Positions 1-8,373 of a stretch of 64,000 bases of DNA are shown here, in pieces. The position numbers and the translations under genes were made by a program. A model generated the notes under the pieces. It saw only the letters and a program-made list of their open reading frames with translations. It did no database searches and was not told the DNA's origin. The DNA lies in NCBI GenBank assembly GCA_020630095.1, contig JAHDCD010000005.1, positions 1 through 64,000 on the forward strand, in the 5' to 3' direction. The stretch's first letter is position 1. Every line of letters begins with the position of its first letter. Source of the DNA: Rickettsiales bacterium (GTDB lineage Bacteria > Pseudomonadota > Alphaproteobacteria > Rickettsiales > UBA8987).

Positions 1-96
1 TGCTTTATATACATACCGATCTCCTAACTTGTTAAAAGTTAGGTGTCAGCCCCTAAAAATATTATGGAGTTTTCTTTTCTAAATAACGAAGAAATT

Positions 97-121
97 AAAA
101 AGGGGCTTGAAGCCCCTTTTT
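97..121 (-). terminator. strong rho-independent terminator, probably of the original tRNA-Leu transcript
   Basis: The stem has 11-bp arms AAAAAGGGGCT and AGCCCCTTTTT around a 3-nt loop, so it has a T-run on either strand. It lies directly beyond the partial tRNA-Leu 3' end at 125-140. Removing the element would place it 3-4 nt after the CCA end of the tRNA. I infer that it terminated tRNA-Leu before integration. Confidence 0.8.
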
Positions 122-124
122 TAG

Positions 125-140
125 TGGTGCCATAGAGGGA
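125..140 (-). repeat. attL-like copy of the tRNA-Leu 3' end
   Basis: Sixteen bases match the 17-base segment at 10955-10971 (tRNA-Leu 3' end including CCA) in the same orientation, with a single missing base. This is the expected footprint of tyrosine-integrase insertion into a tRNA 3' end. The one-base gap suggests either that the short core was only partly restored or that this copy has drifted since insertion. Confidence 0.7.
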
Positions 141-199
141 ACAGAGTTATTCTTATAAGCCCTTGATACAAATGAACTTCTTAAATTCAAAGTTCAAAC

Positions 200-225
200 T
201 TTATACACAGTTTTATACACTTTTT
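200..225 (+). repeat. 26-bp direct repeat, left copy (candidate integrase arm site)
   Basis: It matches 10809-10834 at 24 of 26 positions in the same orientation. Each copy is itself a tandem pair of TTTATACAC units. Single looser copies (TTATACAC, TTTATACA) lie at about 259-300. Position just inside the left boundary suggests an integrase or excisionase arm-binding array. That function is inferred. Confidence 0.6.
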
Positions 226-448
226 AGTATTCAAAACTGCAAAACACTTAGAAGAACTATTATACACTCTAAAACATAGTTACTCTTAATTCTTTATACA
301 TCAGAATGACTCTCTTTCAAGGAGTAATCCTTAGAGTGTGTTAAAAGCATCTTTGATAACATATATATCAACCCACCCCCTATTACCCCCATTTAAACCT
401 AAACTGGGACTCCTATATAAATATCAAGCACAATATATGCGTGGTGTT

Positions 449-2338
449 TTAAGTTGGGGGTTTAGCATCAATCACATCTGACTTAAGTAACTCAGCATAC
501 TTTATTGTATTACTTTGAGGCTTTGACATTTCATCCAACTCATTAACATTTAGTTTTATAGGTAGCTGAGTTAAGACGCCACTAAATATGCAAGTTCCAA
601 CAGGTAGGGTTGGTATTGACTTCTCACTAACCCTATCAATGTATGATATAGCATTAGAAATGCTTTCTAAATCTCTATTGTTTACTAGTCTGTGAATAAA
701 GTAGTTATGAGCTTGAGATATGATAGTAGAAGAAATGTCACTAGGTCTTTGACTTGATATAGTTACAAATATACCAAATTTCCTTCCCTCTTTGATAATC
801 TCTTCAAATGTTTCTAAACGATAGTTCTTCCAAGACTCCCCTTCTCGACTTGATTGATTTGAAAGTATATTATGAGCTTCATCTATAATGATGTTAAGAA
901 TACCATCACTTTTACTATTTTTCTTTTTATCATAATACCTTTTAGACAAAAGAAGTGGTATTATCTTTTTGAGTTCTAAATTACAGTCATTCATATTAAC
1001 AACCACGATATTTTCAGTCTCTGAGCTATCGCAATTAGTAACTTCAAAAACCTTATTAATTGAAGTTTTACGAGATTTTAATCTATTTATTACAGGGAAT
1101 ATATGTTCATTTGTAACTCTGTTAGACTGAATATCATTTATTAACTGCAAATATAAGAAATGAATTAGACGCTCTAATGGGTTGTCAGGAAGTTTATATT
1201 CCAACCCTCTTTTATAAATCTCTGTATTTCTAACTTCTTCTTTGCTTGTTTGATAATAGATAGATTTATCTTGAGACCTAAACTGAGGGCTTGAATTACT
1301 ATCCCCCTTGCCATTAAACCAGTCTAGACCTGATAATATATCTATATCCTGACCATTAGCGTCTTCTTTTTTTGAAAGTATGTTAGCAAAGTATGATGAG
1401 ATAGCCTCTGATTTATGCTTATCTGAAACCATAAAAAACTTATCAATAAAATAGCAAATTGAATTTTTGATATATTCTTTTGTGTTGTCACTTGTCATTA
1501 CTCTTTTGTAATACTCAAGCGTTCTATTTATAAATGGCTTTTGAGTTAGTTCCTTTGCATCGGATAAAATGGATATTAACTCTAAACTAAATAAGTCACC
1601 TTCAAAAATTGGGATTCTGTCTTTATCATCTACTCTTGTAGATAAGTTATAAACCTTTTTATTTGGACTGAGGCAATCTAAAGAAGTGTACTCCCCATTG
1701 AAATCAAAAAAGAGATACTTTGTTTTCTCTTTAAAGTCTTTATTAGACCTAGTTCTAAGCGTTGAGAATAAGTTCGTATATAAAGATGCTAAAGTGTTGG
1801 ACTTACCACTTCCTGTATTACCGAAAATAGCTATGTGGCTATTAAAAAGCCCATCAACTGGAAGGCTTATTTCTAGTCCATCTAATTCACTTTTAGCAAC
1901 GCTTATTGATAAGTCACTCGAGCCACTGAATGAGTATATTTTCTTTATTTTTTGCTCACTCAGTATGAAGGCTTTATTTCCAAGAAGGGGTAGTTCTTTT
2001 AACCCTCCAGTAAATATACCTTGAGAATCAATACACCCCTGAATAGATAAGACTAAAAATCTATCACTATTGTCAAAATTCTTAGTTTTCGCATTATAAT
2101 CTAACTTAACCTCTTCAATTCTTTCTTCTTCAACTTTACCAATTAGCGAACTGAAACCTTTCTTGATTTCAACAAAGCTATTAACAGATATGTTTTGTAT
2201 AAGCTTTCCGTTTAAAGGAAGATGACTAGAGTTCTTTTCTTTATCGATTTTTACTAATACCTTGTTGCCTCTTACTTCATAGACTTCTCCAATATGCAGT
2301 ACCGATTCAAGGTCACTTTTATTTTGTTGATTATTCAT
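449..2338 (-). CDS. HerA-family hexameric ATPase, partner of SIR2-like effector
   Basis: A 629-aa protein of the HerA/FtsK P-loop group (DUF87-like). An N-terminal HAS-barrel-like segment fills about residues 1-140. Walker A is GNTGSGKSNT (173-182), FDFNGEY follows at 211-217, Walker B is IIIDEAHN (483-490, acidic pair D486/E487), and SSQRPSD (528-534) fits the sensor region. HerA proteins form DNA-translocating hexamers, and in SIR2-HerA defence pairs the HerA ring assembles with the NADase. The start overlaps the end of the SIR2-like gene by 8 nt, so the two are translationally coupled and HerA is the last gene of the operon. Bacterial HerA without nurA, next to SIR2, points to defence rather than DNA repair. 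Family assignment is firm; the role is inferred from context. Confidence 0.88.
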   Translation of the reverse strand: MNNQQNKSDLESVLHIGEVYEVRGNKVLVKIDKEKNSSHLPLNGKLIQNISVNSFVEIKKGFSSLIGKVEEERIEEVKLDYNAKTKNFDNSDRFLVLSIQGCIDSQGIFTGGLKELPLLGNKAFILSEQKIKKIYSFSGSSDLSISVAKSELDGLEISLPVDGLFNSHIAIFGNTGSGKSNTLASLYTNLFSTLRTRSNKDFKEKTKYLFFDFNGEYTSLDCLSPNKKVYNLSTRVDDKDRIPIFEGDLFSLELISILSDAKELTQKPFINRTLEYYKRVMTSDNTKEYIKNSICYFIDKFFMVSDKHKSEAISSYFANILSKKEDANGQDIDILSGLDWFNGKGDSNSSPQFRSQDKSIYYQTSKEEVRNTEIYKRGLEYKLPDNPLERLIHFLYLQLINDIQSNRVTNEHIFPVINRLKSRKTSINKVFEVTNCDSSETENIVVVNMNDCNLELKKIIPLLLSKRYYDKKKNSKSDGILNIIIDEAHNILSNQSSREGESWKNYRLETFEEIIKEGRKFGIFVTISSQRPSDISSTIISQAHNYFIHRLVNNRDLESISNAISYIDRVSEKSIPTLPVGTCIFSGVLTQLPIKLNVNELDEMSKPQSNTIKYAELLKSDVIDAKPPT

Positions 2339-3344
2339 AAGTTATTGGCAATGAGTCCTTTATTAGTGAGTTCAGTCTCTTCAAGTCTATTTTTTCATCC
2401 TTTAGATAGTAAATTAAAACATTGTTATAACCATCAAATTTATCTTTGTATGACTTTACATTGCTTTCTTCATACGCAAAGATGATTACAGTTAGCGTAG
2501 GGTTTTTAAGTGATTTATGGGTAATGTCTCTTATGTGCTCGTCTTCGAATGAAAATCCTGTAACTATGAGTAAGCTTTGTTCATATTCCAGTTCATTTGC
2601 ATAAAGTCTTAATAAGTCATAATAAACTCTGCCAAGTACAGTTTCTCTAAACTTTTTCTTTTGGGGAAGGATGATGCAAGTCTTTGATTTATCTATATTC
2701 CCTAATACATTATAATAAATGTTATCTCCAGATTCTTGCCAATTTAGGGAGCCGTGTAGTTTAATTAAGTTTATAGATGGAGTTTCGATACTATAATTAT
2801 ACACCGAGCTTACCTTTTGTGAGGTTCTGTAATACTCTTGAGAAGAAAACTTTGGTGGATAAAGAGTGCAAGGAGTTCTTTCAAAACCGTCATTTAGTAT
2901 TAATTGCCCTAAATCATTAGAGGTCGACTCTATAAATAAATCATAATTTGTAGTAAACAGGTTTATCTTTTTCGGTAAAAGGTTGTTGCCATTTTCACTA
3001 AGGATACGCCCCATCAAGTTTAATAAGTCATAATAATTTGAAACTGTTTGCCAAATTACATTATCGTTATTTTGTTGTATGCAAGCATCTCTAAGCTCTT
3101 TGTGTGTATTGATTATAGATTGTTCAAACTCCTTAAGAAGTTTATCAGCATCAGCTTCTTTATCTTCATTTTGAAGGTCGGTAACTCTGTTCTCAATATC
3201 AGGCTCTGTCTTGATAGCCAAAGATGAAGCTCCCGAACCAATTAAGAAGTTAATTTTAGAAGACTGAAAACGCTTAATAAGCTCGCTTTTAAAACTATTG
3301 TAATCTTCATCACTTTGTGTGTTTATGCAGATTGATTGTGCCAT
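2331..3344 (-). CDS. SIR2-like NAD+-hydrolase effector
   Basis: A 337-aa stand-alone SIR2_2-type protein. The motifs appear in order: GSGAS (36-40, the NAD-binding loop equivalent to GAGxS), TTNYD (131-135), KLHGS (195-199, catalytic His197) and TGFSFEDEHI (262-271). There is no signal peptide or membrane segment. SIR2 domains in defence loci cleave NAD+ to starve infected cells, and the association with HerA is a described anti-phage arrangement. The start lies 6 nt after the DUF262-AlbA_2 stop, with the SD-like GGGGAT overlapping that gene's end. The region between residues 45 and 95 is a charged insertion with no obvious match. Catalytic motifs are intact, so it is likely active. Confidence 0.88.
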   Translation of the reverse strand: MAQSICINTQSDEDYNSFKSELIKRFQSSKINFLIGSGASSLAIKTEPDIENRVTDLQNEDKEADADKLLKEFEQSIINTHKELRDACIQQNNDNVIWQTVSNYYDLLNLMGRILSENGNNLLPKKINLFTTNYDLFIESTSNDLGQLILNDGFERTPCTLYPPKFSSQEYYRTSQKVSSVYNYSIETPSINLIKLHGSLNWQESGDNIYYNVLGNIDKSKTCIILPQKKKFRETVLGRVYYDLLRLYANELEYEQSLLIVTGFSFEDEHIRDITHKSLKNPTLTVIIFAYEESNVKSYKDKFDGYNNVLIYYLKDEKIDLKRLNSLIKDSLPITYE

Positions 3345-3350
3345 AGTGTA

Positions 3351-5474
3351 TTATCCCCAATGTAGTTTTTCGTATTCACTTTGTTCCTTTCTATTTTTTG
3401 AAACTGTTGCATTTCCCTCTCTTACATAAAAGTCCTCTTTACCTTCTCGATTAAAGAATACGGAACTAGTAAACTTAGTTGGAACATCAACAACACATAT
3501 TTCTTTATCATCAACATTTTCGAATGATATTTTGACATGCTTTGGAAAGCTATCTCCAAGATGCTTTTTAATAGCTTGCCTTAAGTAAAGCTCAAAGCCA
3601 TCTGCGTCTTGCTTTTTAAATGTTGCGTAATCATTTTGTAGACCAAGTATATTATGATTATCATCGACTCCTATTAATAATTTACCGCCATTAGCATTGA
3701 GAAACCCTGCTATAGTCTTAATTGAAGAATATTGAAGCTTGTCATTTTTGAGGTTTTGATTTGTGCAATATCTAAGAGAAGATTTGAATTCTAGCTCTTG
3801 CCCTTCTCCTTTGCTAATAAGTTCCTTCATTGGAGACTTGGACTCATAATACTCATTCTTAAGTTCGATTCGTTTTAATAGAAGTTTGTATATTTCTTTT
3901 GAACGCTCGGATAAGAAGCAGTCATAGTCATCATTCAAAATACCGAACTTTCTAATATCATTAATGAGATGCGTTTTAAGTGTCTCTTCTAACTTTTCAT
4001 TACTATCCATGTAATCTTCAATATAGTTAGAGGGGGCTTTTGCCCCTATCTCATACTTGTTAATTCTATCTCCAATAAGAGTAATATTAACTATGCTATT
4101 TTCATTTCTAATTCCTTCCTTTTTTAAGAAAGCCTTTGGAAAGAAATGGTGGTAGTTCTTACTATTTGCCCTTATTAAATAAGCATTACTTAGGTTTACC
4201 AAGCTGTTATTATCAAAGTTCTTAGGTTGCTGATAAGCAAGTAAACATATAATCGCTTTACATATACTACTTCCTGAACGGAAGTTAATATCAATTAAGT
4301 CTTCAGCAGATTTTACCAATAGATTATAGTCTTCGTAACTAGGTCTTTCTTCTTTTAATATCTTATCTATACGCTGTTTAACATCTTGAGATAAGCTAGT
4401 TTCAGAAGAGCTTGAATACCTTTCTGATAAAGATACTCTCCAAAAGAATTCTTCTAAATACTTAGATTGTATGTTTGTTGGGTTTCCCTTATTGAAATAA
4501 AAGAAGTATGTAAATGGAACCAGTAACGAATCGTATGGGAGTATAGTTGAAACTGGTATTCTAAATGTTTGCTTAATGAAGTCTATACTATGACAAAGAG
4601 CATTTATAACGTCATTCCATATATCAATAATCTCTTGCTTGTTTAGGTTAAGTAAAGCCTTTTTATTACATTCTTTATTCTCATTTAAAATAAGTGAAGT
4701 TGAGTGAAGTAGTATGGTGCTTGATATAGTATTGTACTCAATTTTCTTTAATCGCTCAATTAAAGCGTAGTAGCTTGCCTGCATATCAAACCCTTGTTTT
4801 TCGTCATAGGTCTTTGCAGACATAATCTCAAAGAGTGTAAGGGTTTTGCCGCCAACATTAATTCTTGTGAACACCTCTATGGCAGACTCAATATCTTGCT
4901 TCTTAAGAAGTATTGCGGAAAACTCATAGCCATTGAATATGGTGTAATATTTGGTTATCTTCTTGAAAAACTCTATTGAGAAGTTCTCTGAAAAATAATC
5001 TATTTTATCATTATATTGTAAAATCTCATGGAGAGAAACATGCACCCCTTCAGGCTTCTCATGAGTTACCAATATAGAATCCCTGTCATCTATATCAGCT
5101 TCAAGGTCTACATATATATTCTTATAATTCGTTTCTTTTGTCTCGCCATACTTAACAATAGATTGCCCTCTATAAGCGGCAAACAAAGATGTTATACGTT
5201 GCTGACCATCTAATACATAGTGAACTTCAGCCCCATCTTTTGCTTCAGGAAGTTCGAAGTTACCTATGTTTTTAATGTCACTTAGTCTTTCAGATGTTTC
5301 CCATAATATGAATGTACCTATGGGATAACCTTTTAATATACTATCTAATAAACCTGCTGTTTTATCTATTGACCAAACAAATTCTCTCTGGAACTTAGGT
5401 ACTTTTATTTTACCTGACTCTATTTCTTCTATTAGTGCTGTATACTTCTTTGATGTTGATATTGGTTGATTCAT
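3351..5474 (-). CDS. DUF262 (GmrSD/ParB-like plus HNH-like motif) fused to AlbA_2 Schlafen-type domain
   Basis: A 707-aa fusion and first gene of the defence operon. Residues 1-230 are DUF262: VPKFQREFVW (25-34), DGQQRITSL (89-97) and FTRINVGGKTLT (202-213), the ParB/Srx-like nucleotide-hydrolysing fold of GmrS-type proteins. Residues 440-485 carry YHHFFPKAFL (441-450) followed by spaced N460, N471, K473 and P481, resembling the DUF1524/GmrD HNH nuclease pattern. Residues 555-700 are an AlbA_2 domain: GQELEFKSSL (558-567), IAGFLNANGGKLLIGVDD (588-605) and FYVREGNATVSKN (682-694), the module at the front of Schlafen-like proteins. DUF262 proteins restrict modified phage DNA and AlbA_2 domains bind nucleic acid. 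I do not know this fusion from characterised SIR2-HerA loci. The start is supported only by a weak SD (AAGAAG). Confidence 0.85.
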   Translation of the reverse strand: MNQPISTSKKYTALIEEIESGKIKVPKFQREFVWSIDKTAGLLDSILKGYPIGTFILWETSERLSDIKNIGNFELPEAKDGAEVHYVLDGQQRITSLFAAYRGQSIVKYGETKETNYKNIYVDLEADIDDRDSILVTHEKPEGVHVSLHEILQYNDKIDYFSENFSIEFFKKITKYYTIFNGYEFSAILLKKQDIESAIEVFTRINVGGKTLTLFEIMSAKTYDEKQGFDMQASYYALIERLKKIEYNTISSTILLHSTSLILNENKECNKKALLNLNKQEIIDIWNDVINALCHSIDFIKQTFRIPVSTILPYDSLLVPFTYFFYFNKGNPTNIQSKYLEEFFWRVSLSERYSSSSETSLSQDVKQRIDKILKEERPSYEDYNLLVKSAEDLIDINFRSGSSICKAIICLLAYQQPKNFDNNSLVNLSNAYLIRANSKNYHHFFPKAFLKKEGIRNENSIVNITLIGDRINKYEIGAKAPSNYIEDYMDSNEKLEETLKTHLINDIRKFGILNDDYDCFLSERSKEIYKLLLKRIELKNEYYESKSPMKELISKGEGQELEFKSSLRYCTNQNLKNDKLQYSSIKTIAGFLNANGGKLLIGVDDNHNILGLQNDYATFKKQDADGFELYLRQAIKKHLGDSFPKHVKISFENVDDKEICVVDVPTKFTSSVFFNREGKEDFYVREGNATVSKNRKEQSEYEKLHWG

Positions 5475-5668
5475 CTTCTTAGTTTGTAAAAACTAAAATG
5501 TAAATTTTGCTATCTAACATTCAAGGTATTTTAGCTTGCTGAAGCAATCATACCCCCTCACTAACCTCAAGTTATTTTGACCACCCCTGCTATATTCCAA
5601 CGTGATAATCAAATTGCACCTTTTTGTAATCTCACGTGTAATGTTTTAAGATAACATGAGTGAGTTTA

Positions 5669-5881
5669 CTAATCTTCATTGGCATTATTGCGTCTAAAAA
5701 TCCACTCATATAAAGGAAATATCCAACCTTGATATACTTTGCGAAGCACTACTATTGGCAGAATCACATAAAAGCCAATTATACATAGTAATAAATAACC
5801 AGTCCAAGTTATTAGCCAATTATCAGTATCAGGAGCTAATACATCAATTAACTTACAAACAAGTTTGTCAATTAAATCCAT
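5669..5881 (-). CDS. small membrane protein, unknown
   Basis: A 70-aa protein with one strongly hydrophobic stretch at about residues 26-47, which may span the membrane once or hairpin through it, and a basic, Trp-rich tail ending in RRNNANED. A good SD (AAGGAAGG) sits about 5 nt before the ATG. It lies 12 nt after the lipoprotein gene stop, so the two are probably co-transcribed. I do not recognise the family. Phage-inhibitory or accessory membrane roles are possible but not shown. Confidence 0.55.
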   Translation of the reverse strand: MDLIDKLVCKLIDVLAPDTDNWLITWTGYLLLCIIGFYVILPIVVLRKVYQGWIFPLYEWIFRRNNANED

Positions 5882-5893
5882 ATTATCCTTCCT

Positions 5894-6403
5894 TTAATAA
5901 GTTGTACATTCAGTACCATTATCAGTTTCTACACAGCTAACGCTTTTGTTGCTGTTTATAGTAATTGAACTTCCATTTTTAGTAATATGAGTTGTATTAG
6001 AATTACTGCTACGCTTGCGTTTCTTGGAGGGGCTTTTAATACCACGAAGCAAATCATAATTATCACTAAAATCAGCTACTACATTGTCTTTATAAGCGAT
6101 AAATCTATGATGAAATGAACTCCACACTTCCCACTTATCATATTTAACGCCTTCAACATAAGCAGGGTTCTTTGCATCTAATAGATTATATTGAGTGTAA
6201 ACTAAGCCCTTAGCTTCGTCATTTGCGGTTTTATATGGTTTACCAAATATTGCTTCAACTTCATTTTTGGTTTGCCCCACTGCAATAACGCTATCAAAAT
6301 AAGCGTCTACTTTCTCTTTAGGATAAATGGTTTCATTACTACATGATGATAAGCCGAATGTGGCTATAATTATTAATGATAAGAACTTTATATATTTAAG
6401 CAT
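5894..6403 (-). CDS. SmpA/OmlA-like lipoprotein of the genomic island
   Basis: The 169-aa reading begins MLKYIKFLSLIIIATFGLSS followed by the lipobox Cys, a clear type II signal peptide. A strong SD (AAAGGAG) 9 nt upstream selects this ATG over a longer upstream start. The mature protein holds a SmpA/OmlA-type segment (VIAVGQTKNEVEAIFGKP), as in BamE-related proteins, and then a basic Ser/Asn-rich tail ending in a short Cys-containing segment. It is unrelated in position to the chromosomal bamE at 53402. On a mobile element such a lipoprotein could alter the cell surface, for example by receptor blocking or superinfection exclusion. That role is inference. Confidence 0.7.
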   Translation of the reverse strand: MLKYIKFLSLIIIATFGLSSCSNETIYPKEKVDAYFDSVIAVGQTKNEVEAIFGKPYKTANDEAKGLVYTQYNLLDAKNPAYVEGVKYDKWEVWSSFHHRFIAYKDNVVADFSDNYDLLRGIKSPSKKRKRSSNSNTTHITKNGSSITINSNKSVSCVETDNGTECTTY

Positions 6404-6738
6404 CTCTCTAACTCCTTTGTTTTTAGTTGGCAAAATGACTACCAGATGAGCAAATGCAACTTGGTAGTCGGGGAGTTTACAAAATCTGCTAAAAGAGAGA
6501 TTCACGACAATTTTTGGTCGTAAGACTTGGACATATACTGCCGTCTCCCCGACCTAAATCGAGGAAGACAAGCTATTTATATAGTGTGCTTGAGCCACTA
6601 CTTTTAGCAAGAGGTTGTAACGCCCCAGAATAAGAACTTACTTATTCCAATATCACTTATAAGTTAGAGTTTCATAATTGGAAGGATTACTTTCAAACAA
6701 AGGAAAAGCCCCCACCAATTAGCAGGGGCTAAGCCATT
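6404..6738 (-). other. long structured leader upstream of the lipoprotein gene
   Basis: No gene is seen in these 335 bases. Two 8-bp inverted repeats interlock: GACTACCA/TGGTAGTC (6437-6444 and 6462-6469) and TCGGGGAG/CTCCCCGA (6468-6475 and 6545-6552), which share bases 6468-6469. A small hairpin ACGAC/GTCGT lies between the long arms. This could be a structured 5' leader, an attenuator or a small RNA on the minus strand. Confidence 0.45.
6703..6730 (-). terminator. terminator after the DUF3987 gene
   Basis: On the minus strand the stem AGCCCCT...GGGGGCT is followed by TTTTCC. It begins 9 nt after the DUF3987 stop codon and would separate that gene from the lipoprotein operon. Confidence 0.7.
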
Positions 6739-8205
6739 CTAGGAAAACATCTCTTTATCTTCCTGCCAAGCTTTAAACCTCAAACTTTCATTCATAGGAT
6801 AAGATTGACAGAATCTAGCAAAATCTAGAACTGCTCCTTTGTTAAGTTCTTTTACAACATAATAAGGTTCAGGGCTTCCATTACCTGCCGATTTGAAGGC
6901 ATAGTAATCAATATCACCATTATCCTGCAACATACGCAGAGCTGATTTAAGTTTATTCTTAGTAATCTTGTTACCTCTATCATTCATTACTGAATGTAGG
7001 TAATCTAAGCTATATAGAGCCTTTGAAGGATTGTCATTGACCACATCTTTTGATTCACTCAAAATTTGCACAATCTTATGCTTCTCATAGCCAAGATATG
7101 TACCACCATAAGTATTATAAACACCTTTCATTCTGCTTTCAGCAACTTCAAGCAGATAAATAGCATCGTCAATATCTTCGATCTCAACGGAACGACTTCC
7201 TTTAGCAGCAGCTAAACACATAGATATTTTAACCATATGGTCGTTTCGCCTAGCAGAATAACTCTCAAATCTAGCGTCATTATCTACAAAGTTCTTTCCA
7301 TCATTAGCAATATATAATTCGTTGTAATACTTGCCAGCTTCAGCTGAAAAACTCATACTTCCAATATGAAATGCAGTTCTAAAACTTTGCTCAACTTGCT
7401 CTTTAAGCTTATAGTCAAACGGCTTAGGCTCAGGAATAGCTTTGTTCTTCATATGTTGATAAACTATAACAGATCTTGACAAAAAGCCATTTTCTCCAAC
7501 ATCATCAGGCAAAGCTTTTTCAAAAGTTTTAGGCACAGTTGCACCAAGAAATGTAAGATAGCAGTTGAAAATTTTAGCCGACTTATTAGCTAAGTTGTAA
7601 TCATACTGCTTCTTACAATCATACATCTCTATTAAGAAATGAATCATTTCATCTTGTCCAATACCTAAAAGAGTTGAAGCTTCGCTTATACAGCAGAAAA
7701 GCTCGCTGTTTTTAAGGTGAGCATCTTCAGACGATTTACCTTCAAACTTTCCAAGGTCTATATCGAGCGCAGAAGATAAGTTATCTAATATTGATGAAGA
7801 ACCATTATTAGACTTCTTCTTCTCCTTTTCCTGCTCAGCCTTATCTCTAACTATCTCCGATGCCATTCTATCAATAATGCCTTGCTTATGACCTGCAGTA
7901 TCATCAGGCGAAAACTTGACGTCAACGCTAGCATCTTCAATTTGCTTTCTGACCAACTTAAGAGCCGTACTCTTCCTTGAGGCTGAGTTGCCTGCTATAA
8001 ATACATATAAGTTGGCGTATGCTTTATATTCACCATGAGTTAAATAGCTAACTCTTCCCATACATGCGCTTATTCCTGCGATATATGAAAAAGTATGAAA
8101 CACTTCGGGTGATTCAGTATCCTCTACCATTTTAAGGTAAGTTTTAAGTGGTTCATTTTTAATCTTGGTTACGTCCAAGTATTTTAAATTATCATTGTAA
8201 GACAT
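6739..8205 (-). CDS. DUF3987 P-loop ATPase (element replication or maintenance)
   Basis: A 488-aa protein of the DUF3987 family. The N-terminal half carries the characteristic degenerate P-loop AGNSASRKST (71-80). A charged linker rich in Lys/Glu/Ser (about 130-160) precedes an acidic segment with SEASTLL and HFLIEMYD. The C-terminal part resembles a winged-helix region. DUF3987 proteins are common on integrative elements and prophages and are thought to act as primase/helicase-like replication ATPases. A strong SD (AAGGAG) precedes the ATG. The leader contains an imperfect 21-bp inverted repeat. An excisionase-like gene lies upstream and a terminator downstream. The replication role is inferred from family context. 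Confidence 0.75.
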   Translation of the reverse strand: MSYNDNLKYLDVTKIKNEPLKTYLKMVEDTESPEVFHTFSYIAGISACMGRVSYLTHGEYKAYANLYVFIAGNSASRKSTALKLVRKQIEDASVDVKFSPDDTAGHKQGIIDRMASEIVRDKAEQEKEKKKSNNGSSSILDNLSSALDIDLGKFEGKSSEDAHLKNSELFCCISEASTLLGIGQDEMIHFLIEMYDCKKQYDYNLANKSAKIFNCYLTFLGATVPKTFEKALPDDVGENGFLSRSVIVYQHMKNKAIPEPKPFDYKLKEQVEQSFRTAFHIGSMSFSAEAGKYYNELYIANDGKNFVDNDARFESYSARRNDHMVKISMCLAAAKGSRSVEIEDIDDAIYLLEVAESRMKGVYNTYGGTYLGYEKHKIVQILSESKDVVNDNPSKALYSLDYLHSVMNDRGNKITKNKLKSALRMLQDNGDIDYYAFKSAGNGSPEPYYVVKELNKGAVLDFARFCQSYPMNESLRFKAWQEDKEMFS

Positions 8206-8269
8206 ATTTATTCTCCTTATTTTAAAGGGTTAAGTGTTAGTGGGATTTCAAAGATTACACCTCAGATAA

Positions 8270-8355
8270 CAACTTCTGCGCACTCGCTAGGGTAGCCTCC
8301 ATATAGATTTATGGATTTTCCTTTTAGGGAAGGGCTAGGGAGTGTCGAGAAGTTG
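8270..8355. repeat. imperfect 21-bp inverted repeat between excisionase-like gene and DUF3987
   Basis: Arms at 8270-8290 and 8335-8355 match at 17 of 21 positions. The spacer holds a smaller perfect hairpin TCCATA/TATGGA (about 8298-8315). It could be an origin or operator of the element, or a structured leader of the DUF3987 mRNA. Confidence 0.55.
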
Positions 8356-8373
8356 AAATCTGTTATGTAATGT

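Larger units (their letters stand above)
1..448. other. non-coding left end: chromosome flank plus element end
   Basis: No convincing gene is visible. Bases 1-124 look like ordinary chromosome to the left of the integrated element and hold two hairpins: a weak one at 23-43 (8-bp arms CCTAACTT/AAGTTAGG, 5-nt loop) and a strong terminator at 97-121. From 125 onward the stretch belongs to the element: the imperfect tRNA 3'-end copy, then several TTATACAC-type repeats, then AT-rich sequence up to the stop codon of the HerA-like gene. Confidence 0.6.

Noticed and set aside
1686-2024. 112-aa plus-strand frame inside the HerA gene
   Set aside because: It is the complement of a conserved coding region with intact motifs on the minus strand, so it is a shadow.
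449-2338. HerA gene as chromosomal HerA-NurA DNA-repair module
   Set aside because: No nurA or mre11/rad50 gene is nearby and the gene overlaps a SIR2 effector, so a defence role is the better reading.
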